DNA of 64,000 bases, from assembly GCF_001905825.1 (NCBI RefSeq), contig NZ_LIVV01000011.1, positions 1 through 64,000 of the forward strand, written 5' to 3'. Both the position numbers and the translations under genes were made by a program. Each line of letters begins with the position of its first letter. Within the stretch, counting starts at the first letter, position 1. Shown here one piece after another: positions 1 through 8,194 of this stretch. A model generated the notes under the pieces. It saw only the letters and a list, made by a program, of their open reading frames with translations, was not told where the DNA came from and ran no database searches. Source of the stretch: Streptomyces sp. CB02009. GTDB lineage: Bacteria > Actinomycetota > Actinomycetes > Streptomycetales > Streptomycetaceae.

Positions 1-1473
1 CTCCACCGCCCGCGCCGACCGCATCTCCGAGGCCTGCTGCGCGGCCTCCGCACCGAGCGCGCACGCCTGGTCCAGTTCGCCCAGGGCGAGCCGTGACGTG
101 GCCAGGACCACCCGGCAGAAGAGGCGGCTGCGGGCGAAGCCGGGGGCCCGGAGCTGGAGGGCGCGTTCCGCGTGCTGGGCGGCCGGCCGGTACTGCTGGA
201 GGTCGCGGTGGCAGTGCCCGAGCTCGTCGGCGAGCTGGGCCTCGTCGAACATCCGGGCCCAGTACGGCACCTCGTCACCCGGCCGTGCCGCCTCCAGGGC
301 CCGCTCGGCCCGTACGAGCGAGGCGCTGCACGCCCGTGCCTCGCCGAGCACCGCGTGCCCCCGCGCCTCGACCGCGTGGAGCATCGCCTGGACGACCGGC
401 GGCGCGGCCGGCCCGACGCCCTGCTGGGCGACCCGGGCGAGCTGGACGGCCTCCCGGCCGTGGCCGAGGTAGACGGCCTGGCAGCTCATGGTGAGGAGCA
501 CGTACGAGCCGTACGCCCGGTCCCCGGCGGCCTGGGCGAGCCGCAGTGCCTGGACGAAGTAGCGCTGGGCGAGGCCGTGCGCGGCGATGTCGTACGAGGT
601 CCAGCCGGCGAGCCGGGTGAGGTCGGCGGCCGCGGCGAAGAGCCGCCGGCCGACGGACTCGCCGTACGTGCCGCGCAGCATCGGCTCGGCCTCGTGTTCC
701 AGGTAGCGGACGAGGGCCTGCCGGGCGTGCCCGCCGCCGTAGGCGTGGTCGAGCGTGCGGAAGAGCTCGCCGACCGAGCGCAGCGCCGCGATGTCCCCGC
801 TGGAGACCCGCTGGCCGGGCCCCCGGTCGGTGCCGCGCTGCCGGGGCACCGAGAAGCGGCCCTGGGGCGGCACCCTGGGGTCGTGCGCGAGCCGGGGGTC
901 GAGGCCCTGACGCGGGTCGAGGCCCGGGCGCGGGTCGTGCGGCGGGCGGCCCTCGGCCGTGACCGCGGCGGCGACGGCCGAGGTGCCGGACGACACCCGG
1001 GGGCCCTGCGGGGCGTCGCCCCGCGCCACCCGGTCGTCCGCGCGGCCGATCAGCCAGTCGCGGCTGGGTACGACCAGGCCCGCCGGGGTGAAGGCGATCT
1101 TGCGGAGCTCGGCGTGGCTGCCGGAGTCCTTCCGCCAGAGCCCGCTGACGATGTCGACCGCCTCCTCGGGGGTCGCGGCGAACTCCAGGCCCGCGTAGAC
1201 CGGGGCGCAGGCGTCGAGGCCGAGGTCCTGGGCGGACAGCCGGCGGCCGAGGCGACGGGTGAAGACCTCGGCGATCAGCGCGGGAGTGGTGCCGCGCGGC
1301 TGCTGGCCGCGGAGCCAGCGGGTCACCGAGGTCTTGTCGTACCGCAGGTCGAGACCGTGTTCCAGACCGAGCTGGTCCACCCGTCTCGCCAGGCCCGCAT
1401 GGGAGAACCCCGCTTCGGCGATGAGCGCGGCGAGCTGGCGGTTCGGGATGCGCTGCGGTGGTCGTTCCGTCAT
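1..1473 (-). CDS. NsdA-like XRE/TPR transcriptional regulator, 3' end cut by the window edge
   Basis: The reverse strand reads open from an ATG at 1473 to base 1 with no stop, giving 491 codons. The protein starts MTERPPQRIPNRQLAALI. Its N-terminal about 80 residues form an XRE-type DNA-binding region (AEAGFSHAGLARRV ... KTSVTRWLRGQQPRG). A long alpha-helical C-terminal part rich in Ala, Leu and Glu looks like TPR repeats. This layout is that of the large Streptomyces family that includes NsdA, a negative regulator of differentiation and antibiotic production. A GGCAGGAG motif lies about 12 bases upstream of the ATG. The neighbour lipB is divergent. The family is about 500 residues long, so little is missing. 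Target genes cannot be told from sequence. Confidence 0.85.
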   Translation of the reverse strand, partial: MTERPPQRIPNRQLAALIAEAGFSHAGLARRVDQLGLEHGLDLRYDKTSVTRWLRGQQPRGTTPALIAEVFTRRLGRRLSAQDLGLDACAPVYAGLEFAATPEEAVDIVSGLWRKDSGSHAELRKIAFTPAGLVVPSRDWLIGRADDRVARGDAPQGPRVSSGTSAVAAAVTAEGRPPHDPRPGLDPRQGLDPRLAHDPRVPPQGRFSVPRQRGTDRGPGQRVSSGDIAALRSVGELFRTLDHAYGGGHARQALVRYLEHEAEPMLRGTYGESVGRRLFAAAADLTRLAGWTSYDIAAHGLAQRYFVQALRLAQAAGDRAYGSYVLLTMSCQAVYLGHGREAVQLARVAQQGVGPAAPPVVQAMLHAVEARGHAVLGEARACSASLVRAERALEAARPGDEVPYWARMFDEAQLADELGHCHRDLQQYRPAAQHAERALQLRAPGFARSRLFCRVVLATSRLALGELDQACALGAEAAQQASEMRSARAVE

Positions 1474-1804
1474 CAGCTGTGCGGTCTCCTGCCTTCCGGG
1501 TCCCGCCGGCAGCCCCGTCGGACCCTCATGGAACGGCGTGAATTTAGCGGTACTCACGGCCTGTACCGCCGCCTTCGCCCCACATTCATCCGATCGTGTG
1601 AGGATTGACGGCATCGCTGACGTAGGCGCTCTCGGCCATCCGCCGGAGGAGCTCCCGCCCGGCGGGCCAGGACGCGGTCCCCGTCCACCTGCCGGAGGGC
1701 CGTTCCCGGCACCGCCGTACAGTGGCATGGGCGCGAATGACGCATGGTGCCGCACCGGCCCGGGATGATCCCCGGATTCCGGTCCCCGGCACCCAGGAGG
1801 AGGC
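1474..1804. promoter_or_regulatory. Divergent intergenic region between NsdA-like regulator and lipB
   Basis: These 331 bases hold no convincing gene; the short ORFs here lack ribosome sites and have the wrong third-position pattern. On the minus strand TAAATT (plus-strand bases 1541-1546) is a plausible -10 element for the regulator gene. A TTGACG at 1605-1610 could be a plus-strand -35 but has no good -10 at the right distance. The lipB ribosome site AGGAGGAGGC lies directly before 1805. Confidence 0.4.
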
Positions 1805-2620
1805 ATGGCCGTGAGTGAGCTGCGATTCGTCCGCCTTGGGTTCGGCGCGGAAGCCGTCGACTACCAGGTGGCCTGGGACAAGCAGCGCGAGGTGCACGCC
1901 GCGCGGTTCGCCGACGAGACCGACGACACCTGTCTGCTCCTCGAGCACCCGCCGGTCTACACGGCCGGCCGGCGTACGGCGGAGAACGAGCGCCCGCTCG
2001 ACGGGACGCCCGTGGTGGACGTCGACCGCGGCGGCAAGATCACCTGGCACGGCCCCGGTCAGCTCGTCGGCTACCCGATCATGAAGCTGCCCCGCCCGGT
2101 GGACGTCGTCGCACATGTGCGCCGGCTGGAGGAGGCGCTGATCCTCACCGCCGCCGAGTTCGGCGTGGAGACCAGCCGGGTCGAGGGACGCAGCGGCGTC
2201 TGGGTGCTCGGCGACCCGGTCGAGCAGCGCCCGGCGCTCGGCGGGCTCTCGCTCGACTTCGACCCGCGGCTGAACGACGAGGAGTTCGACCCGCGTCTGA
2301 ACGGCCCCGAGTACGCCCCGTCCAACGCGGGCCAGCGCCGCGAGGACCGCAAGCTCGCCGCGATCGGCATCCGGGTCGCCAAGGGCGTCACGATGCACGG
2401 CTTCGCCCTCAACGTGAACCCGGACAACGCGTGGTTCGACCGGATCATCCCGTGCGGCATCCGCGACGCGGGGGTCACCTCGCTCGCCAACGAGCTGGGC
2501 CGCGACGTCACGATCGAGGAGGTGCTGCCGGTGGTGGAGAAGCACCTGCGGGCGGTCCTGGAGCAGGCGGACCTGAAGCCGCGCGAGATCGAGCGTCCGG
2601 TGGAGACGGCCGCGGTCTGA
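1805..2620 (+). CDS. lipB: Octanoyl-[acyl-carrier-protein]-protein N-octanoyltransferase LipB
   Basis: LipB moves the octanoyl group from acyl carrier protein to a lysine of lipoyl domains (pyruvate and 2-oxoglutarate dehydrogenase E2, glycine cleavage H protein) in the cytoplasm, forming a thioester on its catalytic cysteine. The 271-aa protein has the family motifs RRTAENE, TWHGPGQLVGYP (substrate tunnel), the catalytic lysine in KLAAIGIRV, HGFALNVN and the catalytic cysteine in IIPCGI. The start has a strong AGGAGG site. A loop around residues 155-175 contains a near-duplicated DPRLN segment, a small insertion compared with E. coli LipB. lipA follows 114 bases downstream in the same direction and completes the two-step pathway. 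Confidence 0.97.
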   Translation: MAVSELRFVRLGFGAEAVDYQVAWDKQREVHAARFADETDDTCLLLEHPPVYTAGRRTAENERPLDGTPVVDVDRGGKITWHGPGQLVGYPIMKLPRPVDVVAHVRRLEEALILTAAEFGVETSRVEGRSGVWVLGDPVEQRPALGGLSLDFDPRLNDEEFDPRLNGPEYAPSNAGQRREDRKLAAIGIRVAKGVTMHGFALNVNPDNAWFDRIIPCGIRDAGVTSLANELGRDVTIEEVLPVVEKHLRAVLEQADLKPREIERPVETAAV

Positions 2621-2645
2621 GGTGTGCCCGCAGGAATGCAGGGCG

Positions 2646-2664
2646 CTGGCCAGAGGTTGGCCAG
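2646..2664. repeat. 7-bp inverted repeat between lipB and lipA
   Basis: CTGGCCA (2646-2652) and TGGCCAG (2658-2664) are perfect inverted repeats with a 5-base spacer. The site sits between the lipB stop and the lipA promoter region, so it could be an operator or a weak stem-loop. No function can be assigned. Confidence 0.4.
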
Positions 2665-2734
2665 ACGTAGTAAGGCATGGGAAGCAACGGCGTACCCTGG
2701 TGTGCGCCGAAGAATCGAAGCTACAGGAGCCGAT

Positions 2735-3688
2735 GTGTCCGCAGTCGCACCCGACGGACGCAAGATGCTGCGCCTGGAGGTCCGGAACGCCCAGACCCCC
2801 ATCGAGCGCAAGCCCGAGTGGATCAAGACGCGGGCGAAGATGGGGCCCGAGTACACGAAGATGCAGAGCCTCGTGAAGAGCGAGGGGCTGCACACGGTCT
2901 GCCAGGAGGCGGGCTGCCCCAACATCTTCGAGTGCTGGGAGGACCGCGAGGCGACCTTCCTCATCGGCGGTGACCAGTGCACCCGGCGCTGCGACTTCTG
3001 CCAGATCGACACGGGCAAGCCCGAGGCGCTGGACCGGGACGAGCCGCGCCGTGTGGGCGAGTCCGTCGTCACGATGGATCTGAACTACGCCACCATCACC
3101 GGCGTCGCGCGCGACGACCTGGAGGACGGCGGCGCCTGGCTGTACGCGGAGACCGTGCGCCAGATCCACCAGCAGACCGCGGAGCGCGCCGACGGCCGCA
3201 CCAAGGTCGAGCTGCTCGCGCCCGACTTCAACGCGGTGCCGGAGCTCCTGGCGGAGGTCTTCGCCTCCCGCCCGGAGGTCTTCGCGCACAACGTGGAGAC
3301 CGTGCCGCGGATCTTCAAGCGGATCCGTCCGGGATTCCGTTACGAGCGTTCGCTCGACGTCATCACGCAGGCCCGTGACTACGGTCTGGTCACGAAGTCG
3401 AACCTGATCCTCGGCATGGGCGAGACCCGTGAGGAGATCAGCGAGGCGCTCCAGCAGCTGCACGACGCGGGCTGCGAGCTGATCACGATCACGCAGTACC
3501 TGCGCCCCTCCGTCCGGCACCACCCGGTGGAGCGCTGGGTGAAGCCGCAGGAGTTCGTGGAGCTCAAGGAGGAGGCCGACGAGATCGGCTTCTCCGGTGT
3601 CATGTCGGGCCCGCTGGTCCGGTCCTCGTACCGCGCGGGTCGCCTCTTCCAGCAGGCGATGGAGAAGCGCAGCCGAGCCGGAGCGTAG
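2735..3688 (+). CDS. lipA: Lipoyl synthase LipA (radical SAM)
   Basis: LipA inserts two sulfurs at C6 and C8 of protein-bound octanoyl groups, using S-adenosylmethionine and two [4Fe-4S] clusters. The auxiliary, sacrificed cluster ligands are in CQEAGCPNIFEC (CX4CX5C), and the radical-SAM ligands are in CTRRCDFC (CX3CX2C). The C-terminal RSSY supplies the conserved serine ligand of the auxiliary cluster. I chose the GTG at 2735 because CAGGAG lies 5-6 bases upstream and the resulting 317-aa protein beginning MSAVAPDGRK has the length seen in other Streptomyces. The open frame runs further upstream without a ribosome site. It works directly after LipB. Confidence 0.97.
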   Translation: MSAVAPDGRKMLRLEVRNAQTPIERKPEWIKTRAKMGPEYTKMQSLVKSEGLHTVCQEAGCPNIFECWEDREATFLIGGDQCTRRCDFCQIDTGKPEALDRDEPRRVGESVVTMDLNYATITGVARDDLEDGGAWLYAETVRQIHQQTAERADGRTKVELLAPDFNAVPELLAEVFASRPEVFAHNVETVPRIFKRIRPGFRYERSLDVITQARDYGLVTKSNLILGMGETREEISEALQQLHDAGCELITITQYLRPSVRHHPVERWVKPQEFVELKEEADEIGFSGVMSGPLVRSSYRAGRLFQQAMEKRSRAGA

Positions 3689-4072
3689 GTTGCGGGTCCG
3701 CCCGAGGTACGAGGGCGGGCACGCGGCCGGAGCGGTGGCGAGGCGGAGCTCGACCGGCAGCACGGAGAAGCGCGGCGCGGTGGACAACGCCACGCAGGCT
3801 GTGTGAATCGGAGCACAAGCGGTTACCGGTCAGTAATGGCCGGATCGGACGCGGCCCGTACGGCCCCGCAGCTCAGCGGGGATGTACGGGCCGCGTCCGC
3901 GTTTCCCGTGCCCTCCACATGGCCGCATCAACGTTTCATCAGTGTTTGACCACCGGGTCACGCCCTGGTAACACCAGTCTGTGAGCCTGGTTTCACTCAC
4001 CGCCACGACTCGCTCACATCCCCGCTCGTACCCCCCGCCTCGTCTCATCCGCAATCGAGGGAGGACCCCGAC
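3689..4072. other. Non-coding gap after lipA
   Basis: These 384 bases carry no supportable gene. They contain the lipA terminator (3847-3898) and, near the right end, the ribosome site GGGAGG for the following small gene. The short plus-strand ORF running through 3597-3806 mostly overlaps lipA in another frame and is not believed. Confidence 0.6.
3847..3898 (+). terminator. Two-part hairpin terminator of lipA
   Basis: A perfect 15-bp stem pairs 3847-3861 with 3884-3898. Its loop contains a second 6-bp stem, CCCCGC (3864-3869) with GCGGGG (3876-3881). There is no clear T-run, which is usual for Streptomyces terminators. It lies about 160 bases after the lipA stop. Confidence 0.75.
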
Positions 4073-4288
4073 ATGCCGGCCGCATCGACGCACGTCCGCG
4101 TCACCGCGATCCCGTCCGTCACCGACGCCCTGAAGGCCGTGGAGGCGCTGCTCCTCGGCGCCGGGCAGCGCACCGCCCGGCGCAACGCCTGGAACTCCGT
4201 CCTGGAGGACCGGCGCAACGCCAAGGACCGGGTCGAGGCCCAGCACGTGATGGAGGTCGCGTCGGGCCGGACGTCCCGGGCCACGTAA
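4073..4288 (+). CDS. Small conserved actinobacterial protein (71 aa)
   Basis: The product is a 71-residue soluble protein, MPAASTHVRVTAIPSVTDAL..., predicted mostly helical with a basic, Arg-rich middle (GAGQRTARRNAWNSVLEDRR). A GGGAGG site sits at proper distance before the ATG. It lies between lipA and the DUF4191 gene, a position where other Streptomyces genomes keep a gene of the same size (from memory). No catalytic motif is visible and no function is assigned. Confidence 0.7.
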   Translation: MPAASTHVRVTAIPSVTDALKAVEALLLGAGQRTARRNAWNSVLEDRRNAKDRVEAQHVMEVASGRTSRAT

Positions 4289-4298
4289 ACTTCAGGAC

Positions 4299-5003
4299 AT
4301 GGCGAGGAAGGCAAACACGGGCAGCGCTGACGCTGCGAACCAGGGGCGGCTCAAGCAGATCGCCCTCACGTACAAGATGACCCGAAAGGCTGACCCCAAG
4401 GTCGGTCTTGTCGTCGCAGGCGTGGGCATCGTCGTACTCGGTGTCCTCCTCGCGATCGGGTTCCTGATCGGTCACCCGGTCTACCTGGGCATCCTGGGCT
4501 TCGTCCTGGCGCTCCTGGCGGCGGCCATCGTGTTCGGGCGGCGCGCCGAGCGCGCGGCGTTCGGGCAGATGGAGGGCCAGCCGGGCGCTGCCGCGGCGGT
4601 GCTCCAGAACGTCGGGCGCGGCTGGACGACGACCCCCGCGGTCGCGATGAACCGCAGCCAGGACGTCGTGCACCGGGCGGTCGGCCGGGCGGGCATCGTG
4701 CTGGTGGCGGAGGGCAACCCGAACCGGGTGAAGCCCCTGCTGGCGGCCGAGAAGAAGCGCATGAGCCGCGTCGTGGTGGACGTGCCGGTGACCGACATCA
4801 TCGTCGGCGACGGCGAGGGCCAGGTGCCGCTCAAGAAGGTCCGTACGACCATGCTCAAGCTTCCTCGGGTGCTCACCGGCCCGCAGGTGACGGCGGCCAA
4901 CGACCGGCTGCGGGCGATGGGCGACCTGATGAGCAACATGCCGCTGCCGAAGGGTCCGATGCCGAAGGGCATGCGGATGCCGCGGGGCGGAAAGATGCGC
5001 TGA
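4299..5003 (+). CDS. DUF4191 integral membrane protein
   Basis: A 234-aa protein of the actinobacterial DUF4191 family, usually found beside lipA/glnA. A short basic cytoplasmic N-terminus is followed by two adjacent membrane segments (about residues 38-60 and 64-82) and a cytoplasmic C-terminal domain of about 140 residues that ends in a Met/Pro/Gly-rich basic tail (PLPKGPMPKGMRMPRGG). It starts 10 bases after the previous stop and is probably cotranscribed with it. Transcription ends at the strong hairpin at 5041-5087. The function is unknown. Confidence 0.85.
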   Translation: MARKANTGSADAANQGRLKQIALTYKMTRKADPKVGLVVAGVGIVVLGVLLAIGFLIGHPVYLGILGFVLALLAAAIVFGRRAERAAFGQMEGQPGAAAAVLQNVGRGWTTTPAVAMNRSQDVVHRAVGRAGIVLVAEGNPNRVKPLLAAEKKRMSRVVVDVPVTDIIVGDGEGQVPLKKVRTTMLKLPRVLTGPQVTAANDRLRAMGDLMSNMPLPKGPMPKGMRMPRGGKMR

Positions 5004-5040
5004 CGCGCCCGACCGGAGGCGACGGCCTTCAGAACTGCTG

Positions 5041-5087
5041 CATGAGGAAGGCCCCGGACCGTCACACGGTCCGGGGCCTTCCTCATG
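5041..5087. terminator. Perfect bidirectional terminator, 22-bp stem
   Basis: Bases 5041-5062 are exactly complementary to 5066-5087 with a 3-base loop. The hairpin lies between the converging DUF4191 and RDD genes and can end transcripts from both sides. Confidence 0.92.
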
Positions 5088-5131
5088 GGATCTGCGCCGA
5101 CGAGGCTCCTCGGCCGCCGGCGGCGCAGGTG

Positions 5132-5599
5132 TCAGAGGCGGACCTGTACGGCGCCGGAGAGGCGGTCGTGGAGGCCGCGGCCGTCGCGGTCCCAGATGAG
5201 GGCGGGGATCGCCAGGCAGACGAGCAGGGAGCGGAGCGCCACCCGCGGGAGGCCGAGGCGGCCGCCGTTCACGGAGACGACCCCGAGGCCGAAGAGGCGC
5301 TTGCCGGGGGTGGAGCCGATGGTGCCGACCGTCAGCACGCTCAGGACGAGCAGGATGACGAGGGCCCAGTTGCCGGTGGCCTGGTTGTAGCCGTCGGTGA
5401 TCAGGCCGTATGCGATCAGCGTGCAGAGGGCCCAGTCGACGGCGAGGGCGCCGAGACGGCGCCCGGGGCGGGCGACCGAACCAGGCCCCTCCTCGGGCAG
5501 CCCCAGCTGCTGACCGCGGTAGCCGAAGTCGACGCCTGCGTCCTCGGCCGCCGCGCGGGGGCCGGAGAGCCAAGATCCGAGTGCTTGCCTGTTGTCCAC
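5132..5599 (-). CDS. RDD family membrane protein
   Basis: A 155-aa protein with the RDD domain: RPGRRLGALAVDW before the first membrane helix, TPGKRLFGLGVV after the second helix, and WDRDGRGLHDRLSG at the end. It has three or four predicted membrane segments. I start at the GTG at 5599 (MDNRQALGSWLSGP); the frame stays open upstream but that part has no family match. RDD proteins have been linked to ion exchange or envelope function, but this member is uncharacterised. It is divergent from glnA, and the glnA GlnR box lies in the shared gap. Confidence 0.85.
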   Translation of the reverse strand: MDNRQALGSWLSGPRAAAEDAGVDFGYRGQQLGLPEEGPGSVARPGRRLGALAVDWALCTLIAYGLITDGYNQATGNWALVILLVLSVLTVGTIGSTPGKRLFGLGVVSVNGGRLGLPRVALRSLLVCLAIPALIWDRDGRGLHDRLSGAVQVRL

Positions 5600-5683
5600 C
5601 CGACCACGGTACTGCGCCCGTTTTTGATCAGTTCGGGCCGGGTAGGCGAAGGGTCCCGACCGGCGCGGCGGCACCCACCTCGG

Positions 5684-5721
5684 TTAACTTCGACGAAACA
5701 ATTGGGTCATGCTTGAGAAAT
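5684..5721 (+). promoter_or_regulatory. GlnR box upstream of glnA
   Basis: Four half-sites are spaced exactly 11 bases apart: TTAAC (5684-5688), GAAAC (5695-5699), GTCAT (5706-5710) and GAAAT (5717-5721). This is the a1-b1-a2-b2 arrangement bound by GlnR, the nitrogen regulator of Streptomyces (consensus gTnAc-n6-GaAAc repeated). It lies about 100 bases before the glnA start, where GlnR represses glnA under nitrogen excess and activates it under limitation in S. coelicolor. Confidence 0.9.
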
Positions 5722-5821
5722 CCCGTCTGCCTATGGTCGGGTCCAGCGTGTGCCACCGCACTGGCCGCACGAACCAGCTGCAAACCCCGCCCCTCCCCGG
5801 GCCGGGAGTAGGAGGAGTGGG

Positions 5822-7246
5822 ATGTCCGAGACGCACGGGTTCCAGAACGCCGACGAGGTCAAGAAGTACATCAAGGACAACGACGTCAAGATGGTCGACG
5901 TCCGTTTCTGCGACCTTCCGGGCGTGATGCAGCACTTCACGATCCCGGCGACGGCGTTCGACCCGTCGGAGGAGCTCGCCTTCGACGGTTCGTCGATCCG
6001 CGGCTTCCAGGCGATCCACGAGTCCGACATGGCGCTCCGCGCCGACCTGTCGACGGCCCGTGTGGACCCCTTCCGCCGCGACAAGACGCTGAACATCAAC
6101 TTCTTCATCCACGACCCGATCACGGGCGAGCAGTACAGCCGTGACCCGCGGAACATCGCGAAGAAGGCCGAGGCGTACCTCGCGTCCACCGGCATCGCCG
6201 ACACCGCGTACTTCGGCCCCGAGGCCGAGTTCTACGTGTTCGACTCGGTGCGCTTCGAGACCTCCGCGAACCAGGGCTTCTACCACATCGACTCCGAGGC
6301 CGGCGCCTGGAACACCGGTGCGGAGGAGAACAACCGCGGCTACAAGGTCCGCTACAAGGGCGGCTACTTCCCGGCCCCGCCGGTCGACCACTTCGCCGAC
6401 CTGCGCTCGGAGATCTCCCTGGAGCTGGAGAACGTCGGCCTCCAGGTCGAGCGCCAGCACCACGAGGTCGGCACCGCCGGCCAGGCCGAGATCAACTACA
6501 AGTTCAACACGCTGCTCGCCGCGGCCGACGACCTGATGCTCTTCAAGTACATCGTGAAGAACGTCGCCTGGCGCAACGGCAAGACCGCGACCTTCATGCC
6601 GAAGCCGATCTTCGGCGACAACGGCTCGGGCATGCACGTCCACCAGTCGCTGTGGGCGAACGGCGACCCGCTGTTCTACGACGAGACGGGCTACGCGGGC
6701 CTCTCGGACACCGCCCGCTACTACATCGGCGGCATCCTCAAGCACGCCCCGTCGCTGCTGGCCTTCACCAACCCGACGGTGAACTCGTACCACCGCCTGG
6801 TCCCGGGCTTCGAGGCCCCGGTCAACATGGTGTACTCGCAGCGCAACCGCTCCGCCGCCATGCGCATCCCGATCACGGGCTCGAACCCGAAGGCCAAGCG
6901 CGTCGAGTTCCGCGCGCCGGACCCGTCCTCGAACCCGTACCTCGCCTTCTCGGCGCTGCTGCTCGCGGGCCTCGACGGCATCAAGAACAAGATCGAGCCG
7001 GCGGAGCCGATCGACAAGGACCTCTACGAGCTCGCTCCCGAGGAGCACGCGAACGTCCAGCAGGTCCCGACCAACCTGGAGGCCGTGCTCAACGCCCTCG
7101 AGGCGGACAACGAGTACCTGCAGGCCGGCGGCGTCTTCACGTCCGACCTGATCGAGACGTGGATCGACTACAAGCGCACCCACGAGATCGCCCCGATCCA
7201 GCTGCGCCCGCACCCGCACGAGTTCGAGCTCTATTTCGACCTCTAA
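5822..7246 (+). CDS. glnA: Glutamine synthetase type I-beta GlnA
   Basis: GlnA makes glutamine from glutamate, ammonia and ATP as a cytoplasmic dodecamer. The 474-aa protein shows the GSI signatures FDGSSIRGF (about residue 50), GPEAEFYVFD, the NKFNTL-like ATP region and HVHQSLW. Tyr402 in KDLYELAPEE matches the tyrosine adenylylated in E. coli GlnA, so the enzyme should be switched off by the GlnE encoded at 49813-52815. The ATG at 5822 follows GGAGGAG; the in-frame extension upstream to 5750 has no ribosome site. Transcription is probably under GlnR and ends at 7271-7309. Confidence 0.98.
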   Translation: MSETHGFQNADEVKKYIKDNDVKMVDVRFCDLPGVMQHFTIPATAFDPSEELAFDGSSIRGFQAIHESDMALRADLSTARVDPFRRDKTLNINFFIHDPITGEQYSRDPRNIAKKAEAYLASTGIADTAYFGPEAEFYVFDSVRFETSANQGFYHIDSEAGAWNTGAEENNRGYKVRYKGGYFPAPPVDHFADLRSEISLELENVGLQVERQHHEVGTAGQAEINYKFNTLLAAADDLMLFKYIVKNVAWRNGKTATFMPKPIFGDNGSGMHVHQSLWANGDPLFYDETGYAGLSDTARYYIGGILKHAPSLLAFTNPTVNSYHRLVPGFEAPVNMVYSQRNRSAAMRIPITGSNPKAKRVEFRAPDPSSNPYLAFSALLLAGLDGIKNKIEPAEPIDKDLYELAPEEHANVQQVPTNLEAVLNALEADNEYLQAGGVFTSDLIETWIDYKRTHEIAPIQLRPHPHEFELYFDL

Positions 7247-7270
7247 GCCGTACCGCGCGCGAGGTTCCGC

Positions 7271-7309
7271 CGAGGCCCGTCGCCCCTTTCGAGGGGGCGG
7301 CGGGCCTCG
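7271..7309 (+). terminator. glnA terminator
   Basis: A 16-bp stem (7271-7286 with 7294-7309, one G-T wobble) and 7-base loop is followed by CGTTTTCC, a short T-run that is unusual in this GC-rich sequence. It lies 24 bases after the glnA stop. Confidence 0.9.
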
Positions 7310-7380
7310 CCGTTTTCCGGCCAAGATCACAGGAGTGCGAACAGGTGACGAACTCTCGTCCGTACCTACGAGTAGGGGGT

Positions 7381-7408
7381 TCACGCTCCGCGACCGGTCG
7401 ATAGCGTG
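7381..7408 (+). promoter_or_regulatory. Possible promoter of the CDPS-P450 unit
   Basis: TTCACG (7381-7386) and TAGCGT (7403-7408) are spaced 16 bases and resemble weak -35 and -10 elements. They lie after the glnA terminator and about 70 bases before the CDPS start, so the unit probably has its own promoter. No operator is obvious. Confidence 0.3.
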
Positions 7409-7480
7409 AGGTCGTCGCCGCCGCCACACCCGGAGCACTGGGCTCCGCTGGGACTAGCGGGCGCGATGAGGACTGCCGAC

Positions 7481-8194
7481 GTGACTCAGGCGGCTTTCGC
7501 CCCTGCAGAGACGCTCCGACTCCAGCCGTACACCGATCACTGCCGCGTCATCGCCGACGAGGGCGCGCACGTGGTCATCGGCGTCTCTCCGGGAAACAGT
7601 TATTTCACCGCCCAGCGGCTGCGCGAGCTGACGCGCTGGGGCTTGGACCACTTCGATCAGGTCGATCTCGTCTACACCGACCTGTTCGTCTCCGACATGT
7701 ACGAGGCGCTGGGATACGGGGCCGACGAGGCGCGGCGCAAGGCCGTCAAGAACCTGCGGGGGGTGCGGGCGAAGGTCGGGGCCGCCGCGACCGAGGCCGA
7801 TCCCACGGGGGTACGGGTACGGGCCCGCGGGATGTCGGAGTTCCAGGCCCTCCCCGCCTACCAGGAGCTGCACCGGCAGGTGCTGGCGGCCGTCGACGGG
7901 GATCCGGTCGTACGGGCGACCTGCGACGCGCTCACCGGGATCTTCCTGGCCGGGAAGCTGACGCCGGGGCAGGAGGCGAGCGGGCTCCAGAAGGAGGTGT
8001 GCCGGGCGTACATCAGCGCCGAGGTGCCGCTGTTCCTGGACACCCCGGCGATCCTCGGGGTGCCGTCCTCGCTCAACTGCTACCACCAGGCCCTGCCCCT
8101 GGCCGATCTGCTCTACGCCCGGGGCACCGGGCTGCGTGCCTCCCGCAACCAGGGGCACGGCATCCTCACGCCTGTCGAAGGAGACGCGCGATGA
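7481..8194 (+). CDS. Cyclodipeptide synthase, NYH subfamily (Rv2275-like)
   Basis: CDPSs use two aminoacyl-tRNAs to make a cyclic dipeptide (2,5-diketopiperazine). The protein has the diagnostic GVSPGNSYF motif with the catalytic serine that carries the first aminoacyl group, the catalytic Tyr/Glu pair in AYISAEVPLFLD, and PSSLNCYH; Asn39 plus Tyr-His mark the NYH subfamily. From memory it is strikingly close to Mycobacterium tuberculosis Rv2275, a cyclo(Tyr-Tyr) synthase, including DTPAILGVPSSLNCYH and YARGTGLRASRNQGH. The GTG at 7481 has GAGGA 8 bases upstream and gives 237 aa, close to AlbC (239 aa); an ATG at 7466 is possible. It overlaps the P450 start (ATGA), so the two are cotranslated. 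Substrate is inferred, not proven. Confidence 0.95.
   Translation: MTQAAFAPAETLRLQPYTDHCRVIADEGAHVVIGVSPGNSYFTAQRLRELTRWGLDHFDQVDLVYTDLFVSDMYEALGYGADEARRKAVKNLRGVRAKVGAAATEADPTGVRVRARGMSEFQALPAYQELHRQVLAAVDGDPVVRATCDALTGIFLAGKLTPGQEASGLQKEVCRAYISAEVPLFLDTPAILGVPSSLNCYHQALPLADLLYARGTGLRASRNQGHGILTPVEGDAR

Noticed and set aside
1586..3793. A 735-codon minus-strand frame opposite lipB and lipA
   Set aside because: Shadow of two genes with exact family motifs on the plus strand.
5750..5821. An extended N-terminus of GlnA
   Set aside because: In frame but without ribosome site and unlike any GSI N-terminus; GGAGGAG marks 5822.
7466..7480. ATG 7466 as start of the CDPS
   Set aside because: No ribosome site; GTG 7481 has GAGGA at 8 bases and gives the AlbC-like length. 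Not fully excluded.
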